From Glaciecola sp041380235 (lineage in GTDB: Bacteria; Pseudomonadota; Gammaproteobacteria; Enterobacterales; Alteromonadaceae), in contig NZ_JBGIYY010000009.1 of the NCBI RefSeq assembly GCF_041380235.1, positions 122,823 through 186,822 of the forward strand: DNA of 64,000 bases. Reading direction: 5' to 3'. A program made the position numbers and the translations under genes. How positions within the stretch are numbered: position 1 is the first letter of the stretch; each line of letters begins with the position of its first letter. Positions 43,588 to 52,783 of this stretch are shown in pieces. The notes under the pieces are model-generated. The model saw only the letters and a list, made by a program, of their open reading frames with translations. It was not told the DNA's origin and searched no databases.

Positions 43588-44196
43588 ATGAGTAACAAAG
43601 ATATTGACAAGCTAAAAGACTTAAGCAAAAGTTGTGAACCAGATTATCGCCAAAAATACTTTTCAACAACGCTGGAAATTGAGCACGACGCATTAAGTCA
43701 AACTGCGATTAATGAAACTGCACCAAGAACAACAGTTCAATTGTTTGAAACAGCTAAGAATCTTTCTTTATATTCTTGGTTTGTATATCGGTTTCATCAA
43801 GTCTCCGAGTTGATAGCGTTTTCGGCGCTAGAAGTTGCTTTGAAAGAAAAGTATTTGCTCGAAAATCCTTCCGGAAGAAGTGAAAAAAAACAGGGGCGCT
43901 TGACACTTTTCAAACTGCTTGAATATGGCAAGAAAAATCAGTGGATCAAGAATGAAGGCTTTTCGAGTCTTTATAGGCGAGCTCGGAGATTTGCTGAAGA
44001 AAAGAAGAATAGGGAAAAAGCGGAGGCACATGACTTTGAAAAAGAACCAGAAATGTTTTGCGAGGAACCAACTGCACAAGAGATTGATGATGCGCTTAGG
44101 AGTATTGATTTAGTTTCAGCTGTGACTGAGAACACTAATAAGCATCGAAACAACCTAGCGCATGGTTCGAACACATTACAGGTGATAAAGTCGTGA
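43588..44196 (+). CDS. HEPN-like protein
   Basis: 202 residues, mostly helical. The C-terminal part has NKHRNNLAHGSN, matching the R-x4-6-H motif of HEPN domains (R-NNLA-H), a family of RNases and nucleotide-binding partners common in toxin and defence loci. The middle segment (SLYSWFVYRFHQVSELIAF, then ALEVALKEKYL) suits the first two HEPN helices. Its stop overlaps the next gene's GTG start, so they are coupled. It lies just before the SIR2-HerA pair; whether it belongs to that system is unknown. Confidence 0.55.
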   Translation: MSNKDIDKLKDLSKSCEPDYRQKYFSTTLEIEHDALSQTAINETAPRTTVQLFETAKNLSLYSWFVYRFHQVSELIAFSALEVALKEKYLLENPSGRSEKKQGRLTLFKLLEYGKKNQWIKNEGFSSLYRRARRFAEEKKNREKAEAHDFEKEPEMFCEEPTAQEIDDALRSIDLVSAVTENTNKHRNNLAHGSNTLQVIKS

Positions 44197-44453
44197 CTCA
44201 AGAAGACAACAAACAAGCCTTAACAACCTTATTTTTAGAAACTCGCCCAGAGGCTACACCAAAAATTATCGGCGACGTAGTTGGGCAAATCGACAAAATT
44301 GTAAAAGCCACACGGTTTGATGGTTGGCAAAACACTAATAGCGGACCTCGTGAGATTCAAAGAGCTTTGTTATTAACCTTGGCGCAATTTGGCTTAGGCA
44401 AAGATAAAGATTTGTTTAGTAAGGCTTATGATTATATTGAAGGGCATTATTAA
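44193..44453 (+). CDS. HsdR C-terminal tail as a separate small ORF
   Basis: 86 residues, GTG start overlapping the previous stop (GTGA). The sequence IVKATRFDGWQNTNSGPREI, then QRALLLTLAQFGLGKDKDLF and AYDYIEGHY, matches the extreme C-terminus of type I restriction HsdR subunits (VRFxGWQ-T-GEREVKxALRxTL-KY-LH-D-ELFDxAYxYI-YY), a small helical region. No HsdR motor or nuclease part is present. Either a relic of a lost type I system or a reused domain, now coupled to a HEPN-like gene. Confidence 0.65.
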   Translation: MTQEDNKQALTTLFLETRPEATPKIIGDVVGQIDKIVKATRFDGWQNTNSGPREIQRALLLTLAQFGLGKDKDLFSKAYDYIEGHY

Positions 44454-44546
44454 TGCGTGCTACAAAAGACTTGGTTTGTGAGCCTTGAAGGGAACACAAT
44501 GCTTTGAGGGGGCACATTTAAAATATTACGGAAAGGAGGTCTTAAA

Positions 44547-45803
44547 ATGCTGGTAGATAACACATTTAAATTCTTGTCTTCAGATATCGCTAAGATTGAC
44601 GGAGCAGATGTTCGAGAAAATTTGGAAATTGACTTGAGCAGCGATGAAGAAAGCGATGGACTAAAGTTGTTTTTACGTTTCGTTAATAAAATTTTAGATG
44701 TCGACAACTTAATCATACTGGCAGGGTCTGGTACATCTATGACATTTAACGATCCTAATGAAGCAACTCCAATTGCTCCAAGTATGTGGCACTTATGGGA
44801 GTATTGCCGCTTAGAAGATGAAAAATTGTTTGATTTGACATTAAAAGCAACAAATTATGCTGTTTTGCAATCTCAAAAAGATGCTACTGGAAAACCAAAG
44901 CCAGATATAGAATTACTTTTATCGCTTTGCGACTCCTCACTTGCAGTAGGTAATTTGTCTGCGACGAGAACGAGCCAAGTCTCTAAGTTTTTAGAAAAGG
45001 CTAAACAAACCATTTTGGAAAAAACGGACTTTGTTGACCTTATTCCAAATGAAGCGAACTGGGCAAGCCACAACAAATTTATTCGCACTGTCGCGCGAAG
45101 AAGTGCACAACAGCAGAGGTTGAAACTTTTCACTACAAACTATGATTTAGCCTTTGAAAATGCCGCTTCAAATACGGGGTTTGTCGTAATAGATGGTTTT
45201 GAATATTCCAACCCTTCTTATTTCAACCCCATGTGGTTTAACTACGATATTGTTAATAGAGGACAATCACTTAATAGTGAAGGCGCTTATCTACCTAACG
45301 TGTTTCAGCTATATAAAATGCATGGTTCTGTTGATTGGCGAAGAATTAACGGCCGAATTAGGAAAACCTCATCCGATAATATCAGCGGAGACCCTGTTTT
45401 CATTTATCCTAGCAGTTCCAAGTACCAAAACTCCTATGACTCCCCGTACCTAGATATGATGACATCATTTTTAGATGCTGTTAAAAAGCCCAAAACGGGG
45501 GTGCTCTGCTTAGGCTTCGGGTTTAATGACAAGCACATCAATAACGCATTAACGATGGCGCTAAGAACAAATCCTGAATTTATGTTAATGGTAGCTACTA
45601 AAGATGCATTTAATGAGAGTGGCTCTTTTAATAGTGACATTAGACTGTTGTTGAAATCTGCGATTAACCATGGTGATGGCAGAATGGCAATAGTCGATTC
45701 TACTTTCGAACAGTTTTCTGAAATCTTGCCTGAGAGAAGATCGAAGAGTCCAGAAGATGACTTGTTTAAATTATTCGAAAAGCTAACGGCCAACAACCAA
45801 TAA
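44547..45803 (+). CDS. SIR2-family NADase of SIR2-HerA defence system
   Basis: 418 residues, very strong RBS (AAAGGAGG, seven bases before ATG). SIR2 motifs are clear: LIILAGSGTSM (about 56-66, NAD-binding GAG-like loop as GSGTS), LFTTNYDLAFE (about 195-205, TxNYD), and YKMHGSVDW (about 256-264, catalytic His). In SIR2-HerA the SIR2 protein depletes NAD+ during phage infection when complexed with the HerA hexamer. The next gene, 13 bp away, is HerA, which confirms the pairing. Confidence 0.88.
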   Translation: MLVDNTFKFLSSDIAKIDGADVRENLEIDLSSDEESDGLKLFLRFVNKILDVDNLIILAGSGTSMTFNDPNEATPIAPSMWHLWEYCRLEDEKLFDLTLKATNYAVLQSQKDATGKPKPDIELLLSLCDSSLAVGNLSATRTSQVSKFLEKAKQTILEKTDFVDLIPNEANWASHNKFIRTVARRSAQQQRLKLFTTNYDLAFENAASNTGFVVIDGFEYSNPSYFNPMWFNYDIVNRGQSLNSEGAYLPNVFQLYKMHGSVDWRRINGRIRKTSSDNISGDPVFIYPSSSKYQNSYDSPYLDMMTSFLDAVKKPKTGVLCLGFGFNDKHINNALTMALRTNPEFMLMVATKDAFNESGSFNSDIRLLLKSAINHGDGRMAIVDSTFEQFSEILPERRSKSPEDDLFKLFEKLTANNQ

Positions 45804-45816
45804 GGGAGCGTGATAT

Positions 45817-47547
45817 ATGGATTTACACGAATGGTTTTCACCGTATGACTCAGCAAGAAGAATCGGTAGTGTCATAAGCGTTTCAGCGACAGAAATAGTA
45901 ATAAATTTATCCAAAGCGGGATCCGGTGAACCCAATTGGTCATTCGGTAATAGAATAGGCGCTGGTGAAGTCAATGAGTTTGTTTTTGTTGATGTAGGTG
46001 ATACATCAATACTAGGTCGGCTGGTTAAAGTATGGATCGAAGGTGGTGAACGGCTAAGTGTAGATGGTTTAATTGACAAACCAACAGCAAATCATCCTAT
46101 TGGATTAGTTCAGATACTGGTAAGCATAAACCCTGCGAATGGTCGAAATTTTAAAGGAATTAGACAACACCCTCGTTTGGGTAGTCAGGTTTATTCCGCA
46201 CATCCTTATTTGGTTTCTTTGCTAGCAGAGGGAAAACAAGATGATTCAAGCGCACATATTTATATGCCCCTGGCAGAGCTCCCCCATGATGAAGGCGTCA
46301 CTATTCACGTAACACCCGAAAAGTTATTTTCGAGACATTGTGCAATTCTTGGCACTACTGGTGGAGGCAAAAGCTTTTCAATGGCAACCATTATAGAACA
46401 GGTAGAGTCAGCCGGCGGTAAAGCGATAATAATAGATCCGACCGGAGAATATAGCGAACTACCTTGTCAAAGTTACTTTGTGGGTGAAAATCAAAATGCA
46501 ACGCCAGCAAATAAAGTTACTTTTCCACACTGGCAATTTACTGATTCAGATATTAGAGCTTTTTTACGACCATCGGCACAGAGTCAATCACCAAAGTTAG
46601 ATGCTGCAATTGAAAGTTTAAAAGTCGTCAATCAATATTTTAGGGAAGACAATCACGGTCTGCCAATAACACCTAACAATCTTCTTATTAAGGCTGGGCA
46701 ACTAAAGCAAACTTTTGAAAATGCACTTTTAAATATGAGCAACATTATGCATTTAAGCCCATGGAGTTTTAGTAGTGTTGCCGAACAGATCGTAAATGAG
46801 TGTGTTTGGCCAAATGGAGGCTCTGCAAATAATCCGGATACAACTATCTGGGGAAATCGTGCTGACAACGATGTTGGGCATTGTCTGAATCTTATATCAA
46901 GAGTTAAGGCTTATTCTAATAACAATCATTTAAAGTGGATGATTGATGTTGATCCTAACTTGAAAACAGTGCCGAATTTAATTGATGACTTTTGTTCGCC
47001 TGATAATCAGGACAAGCTCATTCGTTTAGACTTGTCAGAGGTCCCTTTCGAAGCTAACTCCCGCGAAATATTAGTTAATGCAATTGGCAGAAAATTATTG
47101 TCGGTAGCAAGAAATGGGCATATTAGCCATGACAAACCTTTATTAGTCTTTATTGATGAGGCACATCAATTCCTTAACAAACGAATTGGCGAAGACACTA
47201 GCCGATTTGAGCTTGACGCTTTTGGTAACATAGCTAAAGAGGGCAGAAAATATGGGCTTAATACGGTCATCGCAACACAAAGGCCTAGAGATATTCCAGA
47301 AGATGTTTTAAGTCAAATAGGTACGCTGATAGTCCACAGATTAACCAATCAACTAGATCAAGATATAGTGAGAAAAGCGGTCGGTGCTATTGATCAACGT
47401 TCTGCTTCCTTCTTACCAGTCCTAGGACAAGGCGAAGCACTGCTCTTGGGAGTCGACTTTCCATTCCCTATGACAGTGAAAATGAAGCAGCCCGAAAACA
47501 AACCAACGTCAAAAAGTGCAGAGTTTTCTTTCAGTTGGCAACAGTAG
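45817..47547 (+). CDS. herA: HerA-like hexameric ATPase of SIR2-HerA defence system
   Basis: 576 residues. N-terminal HAS-barrel (about 10-80), then a HerA/FtsK RecA-like ATPase: Walker A GTTGGGKSFSMATII (about 181-195), IIIDPTGEYSELPC, Walker B LLVFIDEAHQFL (about 443-454), then TVIATQRPRDIPEDVLSQIG and the C-terminal IVRKAVGAIDQRSASFLPV. These are typical of HerA DNA translocases. Paired with SIR2 it forms a large complex with anti-phage activity. A perfect hairpin terminator follows at 47563-47586. Confidence 0.92.
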   Translation: MDLHEWFSPYDSARRIGSVISVSATEIVINLSKAGSGEPNWSFGNRIGAGEVNEFVFVDVGDTSILGRLVKVWIEGGERLSVDGLIDKPTANHPIGLVQILVSINPANGRNFKGIRQHPRLGSQVYSAHPYLVSLLAEGKQDDSSAHIYMPLAELPHDEGVTIHVTPEKLFSRHCAILGTTGGGKSFSMATIIEQVESAGGKAIIIDPTGEYSELPCQSYFVGENQNATPANKVTFPHWQFTDSDIRAFLRPSAQSQSPKLDAAIESLKVVNQYFREDNHGLPITPNNLLIKAGQLKQTFENALLNMSNIMHLSPWSFSSVAEQIVNECVWPNGGSANNPDTTIWGNRADNDVGHCLNLISRVKAYSNNNHLKWMIDVDPNLKTVPNLIDDFCSPDNQDKLIRLDLSEVPFEANSREILVNAIGRKLLSVARNGHISHDKPLLVFIDEAHQFLNKRIGEDTSRFELDAFGNIAKEGRKYGLNTVIATQRPRDIPEDVLSQIGTLIVHRLTNQLDQDIVRKAVGAIDQRSASFLPVLGQGEALLLGVDFPFPMTVKMKQPENKPTSKSAEFSFSWQQ

Positions 47548-47562
47548 CGTTATTGTATTTTG

Positions 47563-47586
47563 AAAGCTCAATGTTTATTGAGCTTT
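47563..47586 (+). terminator. Terminator-like hairpin after SIR2-HerA
   Basis: AAAGCTCAAT-GTTT-ATTGAGCTTT, a perfect 10-bp stem with a 4-nt loop, 16 bp after the herA stop. The following T-run is short (TTTAATT), so termination may be moderate. Confidence 0.65.
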
Positions 47587-48305
47587 AATTGCTGTTCAAT
47601 GAAAAGTTGTGACGTATTTCAATTAACTTTTAGTGCTTAAGCGATTCATTTGACTATTATAGTAGACGCATACTAAGCGCAAAAGGCATTAAGAAAAACA
47701 GCTACTTTACACTGCCACTAAACTCTGTCATCATAATTACACAGTAGCTACAAACCACGAGTTACAAGGGCTTGAGTTTTCTGGCGGAGATTTCCTCTCT
47801 CTAACCCAACTAATTTTAAAGCCTGCTAATATTAGTGAATGAAAATCGTGAGTTAACGTACCTAAATACGAAAAATTAACTTTGTCATATTACTCTGCTA
47901 TAGCAATCTACCACCAAGATACTAAGTTAGTATGTATTAATACAAGCCAACTGTAACTATCCCCTAAAATTAATAGCGCTCAAAAAAGACACAAACGTCA
48001 AAAAAATTCATAACACTATATTTTGCCTCGTCTTTCGATGAATTATTTAATGGATATCAATATTTTACTGTAAAGTTCAACAGATAAACGCTTATTGTAT
48101 TTACTCAGGAACTTTATTACGAAGTGCAAAAAATATTTAAAGGAATTTTCAAAAAGTAAATATGTATATCTATACATAGGTATAAAAAACAACACGACAA
48201 TATAAGATCTCAGAGCATACATTTGGAACTCACATGGACGTCAGCTTTGCATGCGCTGTCATGCCAAGAAATCCAATTTTATGAAGTACTCAAAGGATGA
48301 GATTT
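47587..48305. other. Long non-coding stretch before the integration module
   Basis: About 720 bp without an ORF of note, AT-rich. The only clear structure is the palindrome at 48161-48178. Small untranslated RNA genes cannot be excluded. Spacer regions like this often precede the AlpA/Xis promoter of islands. Confidence 0.5.
48161..48178. promoter_or_regulatory. Palindrome upstream of AlpA gene, possible operator
   Basis: TATGTATA-TC-TATACATA, perfect 8-bp arms with a 2-bp spacer, about 130 bp before the AlpA start. Position and symmetry suggest a dimeric regulator site; no factor can be named. Confidence 0.4.
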
Positions 48306-48491
48306 ATGATTGAAAACAAATTCTACACTACGCAGCAAATGTGCGAACTATTTGGTATTTCTCAAACGACGCTATGGCGTTACCGAGAACTTAATCAATT
48401 ACCACGTTCAATAAAACTGGGCGGCAAGCGCAGATGGCTCCGAGATGATGTCGATCGTTTCATTGAGAGACGATTCGAAGGTGATGTATAG
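48306..48491 (+). CDS. AlpA-family excisionase-like regulator
   Basis: 61 residues from ATG 48306 (AAAGGA eight bases upstream); ATG 48297 overlaps that RBS. MerR-like winged helix-turn-helix: FYTTQQMCELFGISQTTLWR, then LPRSIKLGGKRRWLRDDVDRF, the standard AlpA/Xis form. Such proteins activate island integrase genes or direct excision. It sits between the cargo and the integrase, as in many tRNA-inserted islands. Confidence 0.9.
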   Translation: MIENKFYTTQQMCELFGISQTTLWRYRELNQLPRSIKLGGKRRWLRDDVDRFIERRFEGDV

Positions 48492-48620
48492 AGATATAAA
48501 AAATGTTTTGAGGGATCTCAGATATGCTAAACCATATCTGTAGTCGACTTGATTCTTTTAATTACGGCTAACTGGCGAATAGGCAAGGATTGTTTGGTGA
48601 CCCTAATACTAATTCGCCAT

Positions 48621-49916
48621 TTAATCATCAAAATCACCAGAGATGATGTTCATTGCCTTCTGAGAAACATCAGGACAGAGATGACTATAATATTTTTCAA
48701 TCATGCGCTGACTTTTATGGCCAACTAGTTTAGCAACCGATAATAACGGTATTCCTTCAGCAACCAATTTGCTACAAAAGTGATGTCTCAGTGAATAGAA
48801 GTGCAGCTCATATTCAATGCCAGCTAGTTCTAGTAGTTCTTTCCAATAACGTTCATGTGCTTGTCGATGGCGCCGTCTACCATCAACATTGGCAAAGACG
48901 AAGCCAGAAGTTGGGGAGCCTGTTAGCGCGTGCCACCATTTAATCTCGTCTAGTATCCCTGTATTTAAAGGTATGGTCACCTCGCAAGGATTGGGATGAT
49001 GCTGAGTTTTTGAAGGAATAAGACTGATACGCTCTTGCTCAAGCATAATCTCTTCCCATCTTAATTCATGGAGGTCTCCAACCCTTAGGGCAGAATAAGC
49101 TCCAATTTTATAAAACATGTAAAACCAAAAGCCATCCGCATGGTATCCAAAATGGTCTGTTTTAGAATACTTCTTTTTGAAAAGTTTCAGTGCTTTAGAC
49201 AGGCTACCAAGCTCATCTTTTGTGAGCATCCTGCGTTTTCGTTTGTCTTCGGTGCTTTTTTGTTTGACTTTGCCATCAGTTTTTTGGCTTTGGAGAACTA
49301 CGGAGTCAAGCGGGTTTTTAGCAACTACTTTGTCGTTCACCGCTTTTCTTATCATAGTCTTAAAGACCTTGTAATAGCTTTCAATCGTTACATGAGCGAT
49401 GCGATTTTCTTCTAGGGCGTGTTGCCATTGGTTAATCAATTTCTGGTCAACATCAGCGATGGGGAGCTTTAAATATTCTTTAAAGCTGGAATTAATCTTA
49501 TTAAACGTAGCCTTTCCAGAATTTGTTTTTCTGCTTAGATGAATTGAATAATCGGTATTTAAGTATTCACCTATAGTGATATGCGAATATGCTTTTATTT
49601 CATTCTTTGTTTCTTCTTTTTGTTTATTCTTATTCGCAAGGACATCAATGCCATTGTTGATATCAGCCCTATGTTGAAGGGCTATTTCAGCAGCTTTAAT
49701 CCGATCGGCAGTACCGTCTACATAATTTGCAATAACAAAAGATTTCTTATCCCCCTCAGCATTGGTATAACGGAATCGCCAACTTGCACCCGATTTCAAT
49801 TTTTGTAGGTGAAACCCAACAATCTTCTGGCAGCTCAACTCTTGACGATAATTTCCGTCTTTAACATGCTTTATCGATTTCTCTTCTGTTATGGACGTTA
49901 TGCTTTTCCGTGACAT
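48621..49916 (-). CDS. Tyrosine-type site-specific integrase
   Basis: 431 residues from ATG 49916 (AGGAG six bases upstream), eight codons inside a longer frame. The N-terminal half has an arm-binding region (FHLQKLKSGASWRFRYTN) and an SAM-like core-binding domain (IADVDQKLINQWQHALEEN). The catalytic half has SALRVGDLHELRW (first Arg), HFYSLRHHFCSKL (His-x-x-Arg), VGHKSQRMIEKYYSHL (His and the nucleophile Tyr). This is a lambda-integrase-family recombinase. Its gene start faces the tRNA-Val remnant 150 bp away, so it should catalyse integration into and excision from that tRNA. Confidence 0.93.
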   Translation of the reverse strand: MSRKSITSITEEKSIKHVKDGNYRQELSCQKIVGFHLQKLKSGASWRFRYTNAEGDKKSFVIANYVDGTADRIKAAEIALQHRADINNGIDVLANKNKQKEETKNEIKAYSHITIGEYLNTDYSIHLSRKTNSGKATFNKINSSFKEYLKLPIADVDQKLINQWQHALEENRIAHVTIESYYKVFKTMIRKAVNDKVVAKNPLDSVVLQSQKTDGKVKQKSTEDKRKRRMLTKDELGSLSKALKLFKKKYSKTDHFGYHADGFWFYMFYKIGAYSALRVGDLHELRWEEIMLEQERISLIPSKTQHHPNPCEVTIPLNTGILDEIKWWHALTGSPTSGFVFANVDGRRRHRQAHERYWKELLELAGIEYELHFYSLRHHFCSKLVAEGIPLLSVAKLVGHKSQRMIEKYYSHLCPDVSQKAMNIISGDFDD

Positions 49917-50068
49917 GATAAACTCCTGGTTTGCATGCAAACTAAAAATGGGTAATAGTGTGAAAGGGAATTATAGCAAATGAAAAGGTATATTTGAAAT
50001 TAATATTTAAAAACAATGCTTTATGAATACATTTGAGGTAGGTTGAAAAATATTGAAATGTAAAAAAT

Positions 50069-50118
50069 CTACCTTGACATGGTAGAGGTCCCCAGTTCGA
50101 GTCTGGGTAGTCGTACCA
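50069..50118 (+). other. Attachment site: 3' part of tRNA-Val(GAC)
   Basis: The sequence reads as half a tRNA: anticodon arm CTACC-TTGACAT-GGTAG with anticodon GAC (loop positions 34-36), variable AGGTC, T-arm CCCAG-TTCGAGT-CTGGG, acceptor strand TAGTCGT, discriminator A and CCA (50116-50118). The D-arm and 5' acceptor strand are missing: the upstream bases are AT-rich and unrelated. This is the duplicated core left on the right when an island integrates into a tRNA 3' end. The exact att limits need the left end. Confidence 0.88.
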
Positions 50119-50135
50119 ATCATACTCCTAAATCG

Positions 50136-51653
50136 CTAATGCGAATTCTTCAAATAATAAAACGTCACCTGGTCGTAATCAGAGCCAACACCATTAGCGT
50201 CGCCATCTTCACCAGTATTATTTTGAGAGTACGCGCCGGCTTTAAAGTAATTCCAATTGTCCACCACATCATATCCACTGTTTTCAGCAATCATATCTAC
50301 GTACTGATGCGCAATAATCGGAGCGTTCAAATCACCACGGCGAATGATCACGTCGATTCTGGCGCCTTCTTGAATAATTTCATATGAAAATACCTCACCT
50401 AGTGCGATGCCTTGTGCAGGGTTACTCGTAAATATAGGTTGGTTGTTTTGATTATTGTTTACGGGCCCTAACACCGTTTTCCATAAATCTTCACCACCAT
50501 TTAATTCGTGGGCAAAATATATGTAACCGCGCTCATTATTTGGAAACTTTTTATAATAAAGGCGAATGGGCTCGTCGTCACCGGCGTGGATTTGCCCAAT
50601 AATTACTCGACCAGTATGTGACTGACTGCCAGTAGTTGTAACCTTGTCTACCTTAAGGGTCGCTTGCAATACGCCGCCTCTGCCGCCCACTGAGCGTCCT
50701 GGATCAGGTTGGTAGCCAAGGATCCAATTGTTTAAATTCACGCCTTGAGTAGAAATGCCAGTGTTGCCTCTGCGCAACATTTCACGTAGCTCAGACCGTG
50801 TAAAGCTGGTGTTGGCGGAGGTTTTTGCACCAAAAATGGTTGCTCTAAAAGTCATTCCGCCGTCATCTGCGGTAAAAAAATATTCATCATCTGTAAAACC
50901 TGCATCTAACTGACGCTCGCTCGCGCGTAACGAAAAACCATCGCTAGGGTCAGTCCTAGGCGTATCTAGAGCCCATGTCAGTAAATCGAAATTATCGCCT
51001 GATGGAGCATTAGGACTTAAATTGTATTGAGCCAAATCCACTGTCTGCGGCTTTAATGGCGCAGAGCTAACATCCAAGGGGCACCCAAACACCGCTATTT
51101 CAGAGAGTGCGGTTGTATTACTCATATTGCCGTTACTGATTATTCTTACAAATCGAGCCACGGTGTCGGGTACATCAAAGCGTTCAATGGCGTGGCTTGT
51201 ACCCGAGCTGGTTTCATTACTTAGGAGCGTCGTGTATGTCAGGCCATCTTCAGAAACTGAAATGTCAAAGGAATTGGTACTTTGATCGCCCTCAAACCAA
51301 GCGGTTCCTATTTCTTTTATAAGGTGGCGATAGCCTAGCTCGACAGTGAGCTGGGCATCACTGGCGCTGCTCTGCCATCTGTTGTTTGGTAATAAGCTGC
51401 CATCAATGGCTTTTGAAGCTTCAAAGCCTGCATCTACTGTGCTATCACTTTCTACACTGAGCAATTCAATATAATCTAATCCCGCACAAGTTGTTCTGCT
51501 TGTGTCAGCGGGGAATATAGGGTCAGGTATGTTCGACGACGGTGGCGGCGTGGGCGGGAGCACCGGTGGTGCAGGCGGATTATTGACTGCAGAACTGCCA
51601 CCGCAGCCATTTAAAAACAGAAAAGTACTTAGAATAAAAACAAAGCGAATCAC
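50136..51653 (-). CDS. PL7 alginate lyase lipoprotein with F5/8C (CBM32-like) domain
   Basis: 505 residues. A lipobox (FLFLNGC-GG) predicts a lipid-anchored, surface or periplasmic protein, followed by a Pro-rich linker. Residues about 50-195 form an F5/8 type C discoidin domain (ASKAIDGSLLPNNRWQSSA, YRHLIKEIGTAWFEGD). The catalytic beta-jelly roll (about 210-505) carries PL7 hallmarks: SFTRSELREMLR (R-x-E-L-R), VIIGQIHAGDD (QIH), and NYFKAGAYSQNN (YxKAGxYxQ). It depolymerises alginate by beta-elimination. It is the first chromosomal gene right of the island, just 17 bp from the att site on the opposite strand. Confidence 0.92.
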   Translation of the reverse strand: MIRFVFILSTFLFLNGCGGSSAVNNPPAPPVLPPTPPPSSNIPDPIFPADTSRTTCAGLDYIELLSVESDSTVDAGFEASKAIDGSLLPNNRWQSSASDAQLTVELGYRHLIKEIGTAWFEGDQSTNSFDISVSEDGLTYTTLLSNETSSGTSHAIERFDVPDTVARFVRIISNGNMSNTTALSEIAVFGCPLDVSSAPLKPQTVDLAQYNLSPNAPSGDNFDLLTWALDTPRTDPSDGFSLRASERQLDAGFTDDEYFFTADDGGMTFRATIFGAKTSANTSFTRSELREMLRRGNTGISTQGVNLNNWILGYQPDPGRSVGGRGGVLQATLKVDKVTTTGSQSHTGRVIIGQIHAGDDEPIRLYYKKFPNNERGYIYFAHELNGGEDLWKTVLGPVNNNQNNQPIFTSNPAQGIALGEVFSYEIIQEGARIDVIIRRGDLNAPIIAHQYVDMIAENSGYDVVDNWNYFKAGAYSQNNTGEDGDANGVGSDYDQVTFYYLKNSH

Positions 51654-51947
51654 TGCACTGCCTCTCGTTTATTATTACCAATATAGCAAACTTATGCGCA
51701 TGCATTTGATTTATTGGTATACAAATTGGTCACTAAAAGTAAATGGATTGTTAGCACTTGTCAATTAAATTGGTATTGGCGGATTAGCGTCAGCAGGCAA
51801 GTGGCAATTACTTGGTGAATTAAGGGTTTGCGCTTATGATCCCTATGGTGTCTAAGCGACTATAGATTTGCTGTTAGTCAAATTCGCCCATGTGTTAGCT
51901 GATGTGCGCTTGACTGCTCAGTGCTGTAAATTTGATGAAGGAAAAAG

Positions 51948-52757
51948 ATGCGCAACACCATAACTGAAACCGTAACCAAAGTTCATCATTGGAACGATAC
52001 CCTGTTTAGCTTTAAGACAACACGCGGCAGTAGCTTTACTTTTGAAAACGGGCAATTTGTAATGATTGGCTTAGAAGTGGATTCACGCCCATTGTTACGA
52101 GCTTACAGCATTGCTTCGGCTAATTACGAAGAGGAACTGGAGTTTTTTAGTATTAAGGTTGCCGATGGGGCGCTGACCTCTCGATTGCAAAAAATTCAAG
52201 TGGGTGACGAGATTATTCTCACCACAAGAGCCACAGGCACGTTGGTACCCGGTTATTTAAAACCTGGCAAGCACTTGTACTTATTATCCTCTGGTACGGG
52301 CTTAGCTCCGTTCATGAGCATTATAAAAGACCCCTTTATCTACGATGCTTTTGAAAAGGTGATACTGGTGCACAGCGTGCGCTATATTTCAGAGCTGGCC
52401 TACAAAGACGAAATTGAAAAGGAACTGCCGCAAAACGAGTATTTTGGAGAGGATGTCAAAAACAAGCTCTTGTATTATCCCACCGTTACGCGTGAAGCCT
52501 TTCAATATCAAAGCGTTAACGAGTTACAAGACAGCGAAAGTCATCATACGCGCATCACCTCTTTACTCACAAGCGGTCAGCTAACTGAGAATCTAGGGCT
52601 ACCCGATATCAACACGCATGACGACCGCTTTATGATTTGTGGTAACAACAATATGCTGCGAGACTTAATGCATATTTTAGACGAAAAGGGCTTTTCAAAA
52701 GCAACGTCGCGAACACTCGGCGAGTACGTAATTGAGCAGGCATTTATTGAAAAATAG
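51948..52757 (+). CDS. fpr: Ferredoxin/flavodoxin-NADP+ reductase
   Basis: 269 residues, near the length of E. coli Fpr (248). FAD-binding motif RPLLRAYSIASANYEEELEF (RxYS), NADP-binding GTGLAPFMSIIKDP, VHSVRYISELAY, and C-terminal RTLGEYVIEQAFIEK. It transfers electrons between NADPH and ferredoxin or flavodoxin in the cytoplasm, in redox stress and iron-sulfur metabolism. It has its own promoter region and a strong terminator at 52784. Confidence 0.93.
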   Translation: MRNTITETVTKVHHWNDTLFSFKTTRGSSFTFENGQFVMIGLEVDSRPLLRAYSIASANYEEELEFFSIKVADGALTSRLQKIQVGDEIILTTRATGTLVPGYLKPGKHLYLLSSGTGLAPFMSIIKDPFIYDAFEKVILVHSVRYISELAYKDEIEKELPQNEYFGEDVKNKLLYYPTVTREAFQYQSVNELQDSESHHTRITSLLTSGQLTENLGLPDINTHDDRFMICGNNNMLRDLMHILDEKGFSKATSRTLGEYVIEQAFIEK

Positions 52758-52783
52758 AACACGTTAAACAAACCTACAAGAAC

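Larger units (their letters stand above)
1..50118. mobile_element. Genomic island (right end and interior), tRNA-Val-integrated
   Basis: A tyrosine recombinase (48621-49916) and an AlpA-like regulator (48306-48491) lie just inside a partial tRNA-Val(GAC) 3' end at 50069-50118. This is the normal architecture of an island inserted into the 3' end of a tRNA gene. Because the remnant is on the + strand, the reconstituted full tRNA should be at the left junction. I see no second copy in the window, so the left end is outside. Cargo is heavy-metal resistance, defence genes and a relaxase-like gene. Continuity of a single element across all 50 kb is an inference; nested or composite insertions are possible, as the IS91 remnant near 20.4 kb shows. 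Confidence 0.75.

Noticed and set aside
44193..44453. Evidence of a complete type I restriction system
   Set aside because: Only the HsdR C-terminal tail is present; no HsdM, HsdS or HsdR motor sequence is seen.
50069..50118. Functional tRNA-Val gene
   Set aside because: The 5' acceptor strand and D-arm are absent, so it is only an attachment-site copy.
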